Below are positions 1-5,202 of a stretch of DNA of 5,723 nucleotides, piece after piece. The stretch's first letter is position 1. Every line of letters starts with the position of its first letter. The notes beneath the pieces were generated by a model. It did not search any database, was not told where the DNA came from, and saw nothing but the letters and a program-made list of their open reading frames with translations. Source of the stretch: Syntrophorhabdaceae bacterium (GTDB lineage: Bacteria > Desulfobacterota > Syntrophorhabdia > Syntrophorhabdales > Syntrophorhabdaceae); the NCBI GenBank assembly GCA_026416315.1, contig JAOAFK010000080.1:1-5723 (forward strand), given 5' to 3'. A program made the translations under genes and the position numbers.

Positions 1-356
1 GAATCACCAATATTGGCACTAAAAAACCTGTCCTTTAAAATATAAAAATTTGCAACAGTAGTACCTGCCATGATTCCTTTATTGACAATAAACTCATCTA
101 CCTTAAGACACGCCTCTCTGATAAAATTAGGGAATTTAACATAGTTAGGCACACTTTTTTGCATCTCTTCTGATATCAAATGGAGAAAATAAGGGGTAAT
201 CATCTCAGAGGAAATAATGGCAGCCCTTTTTCCATTATGACCATCGTATACCTCAGCACTCAAAAAATATATCTTTTCCCTTTCATATATTGCATATTCA
301 TCTTCCATGCTGTCTCTGTAACCAATGTCACTTGCGATACCTATTTTGACATCCAT
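1..356 (-). CDS. PP2C-family Ser/Thr protein phosphatase, N-terminal part (runs off the left edge)
   Basis: Reading the minus strand from the ATG at 356-354 gives 118 codons with no stop before the window ends. The protein carries the ordered PP2C (PPM) motifs: R14-D-S-M-E-D19 (the RxxMED motif), V36-Y-D-G-H-N-G42 (the DGHGG metal-binding motif, with D38 and G39 as expected manganese/magnesium ligands), G98-T-T-V-A-N103, and N115-I-G-D118 at the edge (the A/GNxGDS motif). PP2C enzymes are metal-dependent cytoplasmic phosphatases that remove phosphate from Ser/Thr. Two or more C-terminal motifs with the remaining metal-binding aspartates should lie outside the window. An in-frame stop at 368-366 leaves 356 as the only ATG that keeps RxxMED. 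No Shine-Dalgarno site is visible before it, which is unusual beside neighbours with strong ones. It is transcribed divergently from the mutase. The substrate cannot be told. Confidence 0.88.
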   Translation of the reverse strand, partial: MDVKIGIASDIGYRDSMEDEYAIYEREKIYFLSAEVYDGHNGKRAAIISSEMITPYFLHLISEEMQKSVPNYVKFPNFIREACLKVDEFIVNKGIMAGTTVANFYILKDRFFSANIGD

Positions 357-392
357 ATATAATTGTTATTTTAACACATTTATTTGTTCCTG

Positions 393-421
393 TTGTGAAA
401 AATACCCAAAATAAATATAAT
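393..421 (+). promoter_or_regulatory. sigma-70 type promoter of the phosphoglycerate mutase gene
   Basis: A perfect TATAAT lies at 416-421, and TTGTGA (4 of 6 matches to TTGACA) at 393-398, with an ideal 17-base spacer. The start of transcription would fall near 428, about 42 bases before the mutase ATG. No comparably good promoter was found for the divergent phosphatase gene; TAAAAT at 373-368 on the minus strand is the best -10 there, without a credible -35. Confidence 0.75.
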
Positions 422-426
422 ATACC

Positions 427-448
427 GTTCTTAATAAGTTCTTAATTA
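427..448 (+). repeat. tandem 11-bp direct repeat at the expected transcription start
   Basis: GTTCTTAATAA (427-437) is followed directly by GTTCTTAATTA (438-448), a 10 of 11 match repeated at about one helical turn. It sits just downstream of the -10 box, where an operator could act. The region is A+T-rich, so chance is possible. Confidence 0.45.
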
Positions 449-469
449 AAAAGGTTCAGGAGGCATATT

Positions 470-1216
470 ATGTATACTGTTGTTCTTTTAAGACATGGAG
501 AGAGCACATGGAATAAAGAAAATAGATTTACAGGATGGACAGATGTTGACCTTTCAGAAAGAGGCATAGAAGAAGCGAAATTGGCCGGACAGATCTTAAA
601 GAAAGAAGGCTACACCTTTGATGTGGCCTTTACCTCATATTTGAAAAGGGCGATAAAGACGCTGTGGATTGTCCTTGAAGAGATGGACCTCATGTGGATA
701 CCTGAATATAAATCATGGAGGCTAAATGAAAGACACTACGGTGCCCTGCAGGGATTAAACAAGGCAGAAATGGCAGAAAAGTTCGGTAATGAACTTGTTC
801 ACCAATGGAGAAGAAGCTATGATATCCCGCCACCTAAACTTGAAAAGTCAGACCCGAGATACACTGGTAATGACCCAAAATACAAAGACTTAGATGAAAA
901 AGATATACCCTTGAGCGAATGCCTTAAGGATACGGTTATTAGATTTATGCCTTACTGGCTTGATGTAATTTCACCTATGATTCTCGAAGGAAAAAAAATA
1001 ATAATCGTTGCCCATGGAAACAGTTTGAGGGCCCTTGTAAAACACTTAGATAATATCCCTGATGATGAGATACCCAATCTGAATATACCTACAGGTATTC
1101 CCCTTGTATATCGCCTTGATACATATTTAAGACCAATTGAACATTTTTATCTCGGTGATCCTGAAGAGGTAGAAAAGGCAATAAAACAAGTGGCAGAACA
1201 GACAAAAAAGAAATAA
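470..1216 (+). CDS. gpmA: 2,3-bisphosphoglycerate-dependent phosphoglycerate mutase
   Basis: The enzyme interconverts 3-phosphoglycerate and 2-phosphoglycerate in glycolysis and gluconeogenesis in the cytoplasm, through a phosphohistidine primed by 2,3-bisphosphoglycerate. The 248 residues match the usual length of about 250. The signature R8-H9-G-E-S12 gives the phosphorylated His9. R60 and E87 (in LNERHYGALQG) occupy the places of the conserved substrate Arg and acid/base Glu, and A181-H182-G-N-S gives the second catalytic histidine. The C-terminal N205-I-P-T-G-I-P-L-V-Y is the usual dPGM ending, so all active-site residues are present. The start is firm: AGGAGG at 458-463 lies 6 bases before the ATG, and RHGES is at the expected distance. 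The gene stands alone, with its own promoter and a probable terminator. It is not the cofactor-independent GpmI type, and the length and residues argue against a generic histidine phosphatase. Confidence 0.97.
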   Translation: MYTVVLLRHGESTWNKENRFTGWTDVDLSERGIEEAKLAGQILKKEGYTFDVAFTSYLKRAIKTLWIVLEEMDLMWIPEYKSWRLNERHYGALQGLNKAEMAEKFGNELVHQWRRSYDIPPPKLEKSDPRYTGNDPKYKDLDEKDIPLSECLKDTVIRFMPYWLDVISPMILEGKKIIIVAHGNSLRALVKHLDNIPDDEIPNLNIPTGIPLVYRLDTYLRPIEHFYLGDPEEVEKAIKQVAEQTKKK

Positions 1217-1230
1217 ACCGCTGCCAAATG

Positions 1231-1250
1231 AGCCCATAGGGACTTTTTTT
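1231..1250 (+). terminator. probable intrinsic terminator of gpmA
   Basis: Fifteen bases past the stop, AG-CCC (1231-1235) pairs with GGG-CT (1239-1244, with A1242 bulged) around an ATA loop, followed at once by a run of seven T (1244-1250) and a further T-rich stretch. The stem is short (5 bp), so strength is uncertain, but its place between gpmA and the next promoter fits. Confidence 0.45.
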
Positions 1251-1320
1251 ATATTTTTTGATGATAGTACTTGCATATATCATTGAAATCATAACTATTT
1301 GCAATGAAGGTTAAATTTTC

Positions 1321-1349
1321 TTGACTGATAAATTTTATGGGTATATAAC
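1321..1349 (+). promoter_or_regulatory. sigma-70 type promoter of the Mg2+ ATPase operon
   Basis: TTGACT (1321-1326, 5 of 6) and TATAAC (1344-1349, 5 of 6) are separated by exactly 17 bases. Transcription would begin near 1356, giving a leader of roughly 285 nt before the ATPase ATG at 1642. Such a long leader, with a small ORF and stems inside it, implies control after initiation. Confidence 0.7.
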
Positions 1350-1387
1350 TTACTAAAATATGAATTATTATGAATGGAGGATTTTTT

Positions 1388-1498
1388 ATGGGCGACTCTG
1401 ATGGCAGTCAAGTCTCACCGATAAAATGCCAGGAGTACCCTTCAGAAGAGATTTATGACCCTGGATCGCCTAAAGTGGTAAGGCGACCTGTGGGTTGA
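1388..1498 (+). CDS. 36-residue small ORF, candidate leader peptide for the Mg2+ ATPase operon
   Basis: This short frame has a better ribosome site than the ATPase itself: GGAGG at 1376-1380, 7 bases before ATG 1388. It begins about 32 nt after the predicted transcript start. The peptide starts MGDSDGSQVSP and ends SPKVVRRPVG. It is hydrophilic, with no membrane segment or signal. It has five prolines (11, 18, 25, 28, 34), an early acidic pair (D3, D5), later acidic residues (E16, E20, E21, D24) and a basic RR at 32-33. Its G+C content is 50%, against about 20% in the spacer that follows. Its stop codon (1496-1498) lies inside the 5' arm of a 9-bp hairpin, so ribosome position would decide which downstream stems form. 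Enterobacterial mgtA and mgtC leaders have proline-rich leader peptides used for low-Mg2+ sensing. The arrangement is similar, but I see no sequence match to MgtL. The frame could instead be fortuitous within a structured RNA. Confidence 0.5.
   Translation: MGDSDGSQVSPIKCQEYPSEEIYDPGSPKVVRRPVG
1463..1488 (+). other. hairpin within the small ORF
   Basis: TCGCCT (1466-1471) pairs perfectly with AGGCGA (1481-1486) around a 9-base loop. GG 1463-1464 and CC 1487-1488 extend the stem past a bulged A1465. The stem lies inside codons 26-34 of the small ORF, so translation would melt it. Confidence 0.5.
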
Positions 1499-1519
1499 GC
1501 CGTAACTTTTCTTAACCCA
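1491..1519 (+). other. hairpin overlapping the small-ORF stop codon (segments A:B)
   Basis: TGGGTTGAG (1491-1499) pairs with CTTAACCCA (1511-1519) over 9 bp with one G-U pair and an 11-base loop. The TGA stop at 1496-1498 is inside the 5' arm, so a ribosome terminating there would block this stem. The 5' arm has an alternative partner at 1522-1530. Confidence 0.5.
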
Positions 1520-1522
1520 GCC

Positions 1523-1574
1523 GGTTCACCTCAGGTCGTATGAGCTACCAGGTGACCAAAAATAGAGGTGAACC
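1523..1574 (+). other. 10-bp perfect stem with an alternative inner partner (segments C:D / C:E)
   Basis: GGTTCACCTC (1523-1532) is perfectly complementary to GAGGTGAACC (1565-1574). The same 5' arm can instead pair with AGGTGACC (1550-1557, U1525 bulged), reinforced by GGT 1534-1536 with ACC 1547-1549. The two 3' arms, AGGTGACC and AGGTGAACC, are near-copies, so the alternatives are mutually exclusive. CACCTC resembles the 16S anti-Shine-Dalgarno sequence and GAGGTG a ribosome site, though no standard start codon follows closely. Confidence 0.55.
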
Positions 1575-1608
1575 ATTAAAACAAAAACCCTTAAATATAC
1601 TTTTTTAA
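1540..1608 (+). CDS. possible second small ORF in the leader (22 codons), weak
   Basis: An ATG at 1540 opens 22 codons, starting MSYQVTKNRGEP and ending NILF, with stop 1606-1608 just ahead of the ATPase. The only ribosome-site-like bases, AGG at 1533-1535, are too close to the start (4 bases). It covers both alternative 3' arms of the leader stem, so if translated it would affect folding. It is listed because of its position; it may well be chance. Confidence 0.15.
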   Translation: MSYQVTKNRGEPLKQKPLNILF

Positions 1609-1641
1609 TCAATAGCTTAAAATCTACAAAAAGGTTTTAAC

Positions 1642-4296
1642 ATGAATAGAGGATTTTTTTCAAAATTTTCAGATATAAGAAACCAACTCATTTCTCAGCG
1701 GGCATTGGGTGATCATGAACGAAGACTCATTGAATTATGCTCAATCCCTGTACAGGATGCCCTATCCAGACTTGAAACTTCATTTCAAGGTTTAAAACAG
1801 AAAGAAGCTGAGGAAAGATTAGATAAATACGGACCTAATGAACTATCTCACCTCAAACGACCCGGTTTCTGGGCTGATATATACAGGAGGATGAAAAGTC
1901 CTCTTGTTATTCAACTTCTTATAATTGCAATTGTTTCGGGATTTATAGGGGAAATAAAATCCACAGGCATTGTAAGTGCAATGATTTTTTTAAGTATAGG
2001 GTTATCATATATTTTGGATAAGCGATCCAGTAAAGCTGTTGAAGCCCTTGGTAGACGAGTTCAGTCAAGGTCATATGTACTAAGAGACGGAAAAGAGACA
2101 GAAGTAAAGATTTCAGAGATAGTACCAGGTGATATAGTGATTCTCCAGACAGGCTCCGTGATCCCTGCTGATTTGAGAATCATATCTGCAAAGGACTTTT
2201 TTGTGAGTGAATCTGTCTTGACCGGGGAATCCATGCCAGTTGAGAAATCTGCTTTAAACTCAGTCCAGTCACCAAAATCAGCCCTTGAACTACCCAATGC
2301 ATGTTTTTTAGGCACATCCGTTACAAGTGGAGTTGCAAGGGGTCTTGTAATTAATACTGGTGAGAAAACACTTTATGGGGCTATAGCAGAACGTCTATCA
2401 GAGGAACAGATTGAGACGGGTTTTGACAGGGGTATCCGTTCTTTTACATGGCTCATGGTCAGATTTATGGTGGTTATGGTATTTATTGTGTTTTTTATTG
2501 TGGGATTAACAAAAGGGAACTGGATAGATGCACTTTTATTCGGCGTATCCATTGCCGTGGGGTTAACACCTGAGATGTTGCCTATGATTGTAACGGTAAA
2601 TCTCGCAAAGGGCGCATTAAATATGGCAAAGAAAAAAGTAATTGTAAAAAGCTTGCCTTCCATTCAGAATTTTGGGGCCATGGATACCCTTTGCACGGAT
2701 AAAACAGGGACTTTAACCCAGGATAAGGTTGTCCTTGAAAGACATGTAGATATCTTAGGTCATACAAGTGAGGATGTGCTGAACTATGCATATCTTAATA
2801 GCTATTTTCAGACAGGACTCCGTAATCTTATAGACAGGGCAGTAATTGAATATGCTGACCTTGATGCAGAACAGAACTGCAGACTCATTGACGAGTTACC
2901 CTTTGATTTTCAGAGGCGTCGTATGTCCGTTGTCGTTGACTATGAGGGTGACCATGTTCTCATATGTAAAGGTGCTGTTGAAGAGATCTATGCCTGTTGC
3001 AGCAGTTATCAGATAGGTGAAGAGATTTATCCCCTTATTGATATGATCCGTTTTGACCTTTTTGAAGAGGTGGAAAGGTTAAACCGAGATGGTTTTAGAG
3101 TGTTAGGTATTGCTTACAGGGAATTTCCCAGGACAAAAACTGTGTTTTCTGTGGAAGATGAAAAGGATTTGATACTTTTAGGATATATTGCCTTTTTTGA
3201 CCCTCCAAAGGCCTATGCCTCAGAGGCAATTGGTCTTTTAAAAAAGGTAGGTGTAGATGTTAAGGTGCTCACAGGTGATAATGGGTTTGTAACAGAGAAG
3301 ATATGTCGTGATGTGGGCATTGATGTGAAACATATTGTAACAGGTTCAGAGCTATCTTCTCTATCTCAAGAAGAATTTTCGAAGGTTATAGAAAAAAATA
3401 ATGTATTTGTAAAACTCACACCACTCCAGAAAGAACAGATTGTGGCAGAACTCAGGAAAAATGGCCATATTGTGGGTTTTATGGGTGATGGGATTAACGA
3501 TGCACCGGCAATGAAGGCAGCGGATGTGGGCATTTCTGTTGATTCTGCTGTGGATGTGGCAAAAGAATCAGCGGATATCATTCTCCTTGAAAAAAGCCTC
3601 CTTGTCCTTGAAGAAGGTATTATGGAGGGAAGAAGAATCTTTGCAAACATGTTAAAATACATAAGAATGGCAGCAAGTTCTAATTTTGGAAACATGTTCA
3701 GCGTTTTAGGGGCGAGCTATATGCTGCCTTTTCTACCCATGAAACCTGTCCAGATCCTCATGAACAATCTCTTATACGATTTCTCCCAGACAGGCATACC
3801 CATGGATAATGTAGATGATGAGCTCATAAGTAAACCTGTTAAATGGAATGTGGAAAATATAAAAAGATTTATGATTTATATTGGGCCTATTAGCTCAATT
3901 TTTGATTATCTTACATTTGGACTCATGTGGTTTGTATTTAAATGCAATACCTTTGTATCCGATAGCGTTTCCGTGGCAGAAAAAGGTATGTTAGAAAGGC
4001 TTTTTCAGACTGGATGGTTTGTTGAGTCCCTTCTCACCCAGACGCTCATTGTACACATAATAAGGACAAAACGGTTGCCCTTTATAGAAAGCAGGGCATC
4101 CTTTCATATGACCGTAACCACCCTTTTAATCATGTTAATAGGGGCATGGTTACCATATTCACCTTTTGCAGTTCATTTAGGTATGGTCCCATTGCCGGCC
4201 ATGTACTGGCTTTGGATCATTGCGTTTCTTATAGCTTATGCGGTCTTGACAAGTCTCGTAAAAGACTGGTTTTTTAAACGATTTGGAGGTGATTAA
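1642..4296 (+). CDS. mgtA: MgtA-type magnesium-translocating P-type ATPase (P3B)
   Basis: The protein is an inner-membrane pump using ATP to import Mg2+, complete at 884 residues (family about 900). It has a cytoplasmic N-terminal region with the cation-ATPase N-domain motif (KYGPNEL 62-68). Two membrane helices follow at about 87-104 and 107-125, then the actuator domain with T194-G-E-S197. Helices 3 and 4 lie at about 268-290 and 295-320, with P310-E-M-L-P314. D353-K-T-G-T-L-T is the phosphorylation site, K443-G-A the nucleotide pocket, and D520-P-P, T544-G-D-N and G615-D-G-I-N-D-A-P the hinge motifs; about six more helices follow from residue 675. N709-L-L-Y-D713-FSQ and the following IPMDNVDDE are diagnostic of Mg2+ pumps rather than Ca2+ or H+ pumps. 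The weak ribosome site AAAAAGG (1628-1634, spacing 7) contrasts with the strong one of the upstream small ORF. The EIIA gene follows after 2 bases. Transport specificity is inferred from family. Confidence 0.93.
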   Translation: MNRGFFSKFSDIRNQLISQRALGDHERRLIELCSIPVQDALSRLETSFQGLKQKEAEERLDKYGPNELSHLKRPGFWADIYRRMKSPLVIQLLIIAIVSGFIGEIKSTGIVSAMIFLSIGLSYILDKRSSKAVEALGRRVQSRSYVLRDGKETEVKISEIVPGDIVILQTGSVIPADLRIISAKDFFVSESVLTGESMPVEKSALNSVQSPKSALELPNACFLGTSVTSGVARGLVINTGEKTLYGAIAERLSEEQIETGFDRGIRSFTWLMVRFMVVMVFIVFFIVGLTKGNWIDALLFGVSIAVGLTPEMLPMIVTVNLAKGALNMAKKKVIVKSLPSIQNFGAMDTLCTDKTGTLTQDKVVLERHVDILGHTSEDVLNYAYLNSYFQTGLRNLIDRAVIEYADLDAEQNCRLIDELPFDFQRRRMSVVVDYEGDHVLICKGAVEEIYACCSSYQIGEEIYPLIDMIRFDLFEEVERLNRDGFRVLGIAYREFPRTKTVFSVEDEKDLILLGYIAFFDPPKAYASEAIGLLKKVGVDVKVLTGDNGFVTEKICRDVGIDVKHIVTGSELSSLSQEEFSKVIEKNNVFVKLTPLQKEQIVAELRKNGHIVGFMGDGINDAPAMKAADVGISVDSAVDVAKESADIILLEKSLLVLEEGIMEGRRIFANMLKYIRMAASSNFGNMFSVLGASYMLPFLPMKPVQILMNNLLYDFSQTGIPMDNVDDELISKPVKWNVENIKRFMIYIGPISSIFDYLTFGLMWFVFKCNTFVSDSVSVAEKGMLERLFQTGWFVESLLTQTLIVHIIRTKRLPFIESRASFHMTVTTLLIMLIGAWLPYSPFAVHLGMVPLPAMYWLWIIAFLIAYAVLTSLVKDWFFKRFGGD

Positions 4297-4298
4297 AA

Positions 4299-5099
4299 AT
4301 GGATACCCTTCTGGATGCACTGCAAGAAGGAAGGCTTTTTGAGCTACCAGAAAATGATAAAGCCCATGCCCTTCAGTTTCTTGCCCATATTATTGAGGCA
4401 TTTCCAGAAATACCGCCTGAAACAGATATTGTAGGTCTTGTGATGAAAAGGGAACAGGCTGCAACAACAGCAATAGGTAAAGGATGGGCATGCCCCCATG
4501 CAAGGGTGCCCTTTGATGAAGACTTAATGTGTGTAGTGGGTTGGAGCCCAATGGGAATAGATTATGGGGCTCCTGATGGTAAACCTGTTTCAATCATAGT
4601 GATGTATCTTGTTCCTGATAATCAGAGAAATCATTATTTAAAAGAGATATCCATGCTGGCAAAGGCACTTCAGCATTACCCGGAGTTGGAAAAACTGCCG
4701 GAGGTAAATGACCTTGATGATGTGCGACTTTATCTTCTTGATATTATTGAATCCACAAAAACAAAAACAGGACCTGATACAAGGGCCCGGATGATACGAC
4801 TCCAGACAAAACCATCCATTGAAGCCGCTGTTATCCAGGATCTTTCCAATTTAATTATAGAGCCTGTTACCCTTATCTCAGGCCCGAACATGAAAAACAT
4901 AGTCCTTTCCCAGAACATTAACCTTACAGAACAACTCAACACAGCAGTTAATATCGTAGAGAAGCTTGAATCAGAAGGTGTGTTTCAATATGGAGGATGG
5001 AGGGTAATAAGAAGAAATGCCATAAATTATCAAGGAGGATTTGTCTCATATGATTGCATTGCCATAAAACTTGCAAACAATGTATCCCAGACAAGATAG
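4299..5099 (+). CDS. PTS EIIA type-2 domain protein with an unrecognised C-terminal region
   Basis: Residues about 1-150 form a fructose/mannitol/nitrogen-type EIIA domain (PtsN/FruA-like). The phosphorylatable His67 lies in A59-I-G-K-G-W-A-C-P-H-A-R, matching the GIGxGxAxPH motif. A second conserved stretch, QRNHYLKEISMLAKAL (109-124), carries H112 before the usual L-x-x-L-A pattern. EIIA domains accept phosphate from HPr; none of EI, HPr, EIIB or EIIC is encoded here, so a regulatory rather than sugar-transport role is likely, as for PtsN. Residues about 155-266 match nothing I know. They are soluble, mixed alpha/beta in look, and contain a hydrophobic patch LIIEPVTLISG followed by NMKNIVLSQ. 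The usual stand-alone EIIA is about 150 residues. The start is supported by GGAGGT at 4285-4290, 8 bases ahead and inside the end of the ATPase frame, with 2 bases between stop and start. Translational coupling with the pump is therefore likely. Confidence 0.85.
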   Translation: MDTLLDALQEGRLFELPENDKAHALQFLAHIIEAFPEIPPETDIVGLVMKREQAATTAIGKGWACPHARVPFDEDLMCVVGWSPMGIDYGAPDGKPVSIIVMYLVPDNQRNHYLKEISMLAKALQHYPELEKLPEVNDLDDVRLYLLDIIESTKTKTGPDTRARMIRLQTKPSIEAAVIQDLSNLIIEPVTLISGPNMKNIVLSQNINLTEQLNTAVNIVEKLESEGVFQYGGWRVIRRNAINYQGGFVSYDCIAIKLANNVSQTR

Positions 5100-5141
5100 A
5101 CTTGAGATTTTAAAGATATATATTGGTTTTAACCACAGAAA

Positions 5142-5170
5142 TTTTCATTGTTTAGAATTTATGATATAAT
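5142..5170 (+). promoter_or_regulatory. extended -10 promoter of the coiled-coil gene
   Basis: TATAAT at 5165-5170 is preceded by TGA (5162-5164), a perfect extended -10 element. TTTTCA (4 of 6) lies 17 bases upstream at 5142-5147. The transcript would start near 5177, only about 26 bases before the ATG. Confidence 0.7.
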
Positions 5171-5174
5171 CATG

Positions 5175-5190
5175 AAATCTTTAAAGATTT
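5175..5190 (+). promoter_or_regulatory. 16-bp perfect palindrome at the transcription start, possible operator
   Basis: AAATCTTTAAAGATTT reads the same on both strands. It begins 4 bases after the -10 box and ends 3 bases before the ribosome site, a classic repressor position. It has no loop, so it suits DNA binding better than an RNA hairpin. A partial relative, AGATTTTAAAGAT, lies at 5104-5116. Low complexity makes chance possible. Confidence 0.4.
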
Positions 5191-5202
5191 TTTGGAGGCC
5201 CT

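Larger units (their letters stand above)
1350..1641 (+). promoter_or_regulatory. structured leader of the Mg2+ ATPase operon, candidate cis-regulatory RNA
   Basis: The stretch between promoter and ATPase start contains the small ORF, then stems that compete for the same bases. Segment A (1491-1502) can pair with B (1511-1519) or with C (1522-1530). Segment C (1523-1532) can also pair with D (1550-1557) or E (1565-1574). A fixed hairpin (1466-1486) lies upstream. This topology is that of an attenuator or riboswitch expression platform. No T-run follows the C:E stem, so a simple intrinsic terminator is not seen; Rho-dependent termination or translational control are the remaining options. The last 67 bases (1575-1641) are about 80% A+T and end in a weak ribosome site (AAAAAGG 1628-1634). 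I do not recognise M-box (ykoK), yybP-ykoY, fluoride or GEMM consensus elements here. The structure is drawn by hand, without energy calculation. Confidence 0.5.

Noticed and set aside
180..362. 60-codon plus-strand open frame
   Set aside because: It lies antisense to the PP2C coding sequence, whose ordered family motifs make the minus strand the coding one; it has no ribosome site.
1089..1304. Minus-strand frame of 71 codons across the gpmA end
   Set aside because: It overlaps the conserved C-terminus of gpmA and its terminator, with no ribosome site or recognisable motif.
1376..1574. Known metal riboswitch (M-box, yybP-ykoY) or fluoride/GEMM element ahead of the pump
   Set aside because: I could not find the conserved core sequences of these classes. 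A covariance search would be decisive; this is absence of recognition only.
1490..1575. tRNA-like segment because of GGTTC near 1523
   Set aside because: No acceptor stem, no 7-bp/5-bp cloverleaf arms and no proper T-loop; the pairing found fits long hairpins instead.
1591..1608. Intrinsic terminator at the T-run 1601-1606 before the pump
   Set aside because: Only a weak A-T stem precedes the T-run, with no G+C-rich hairpin directly adjacent.
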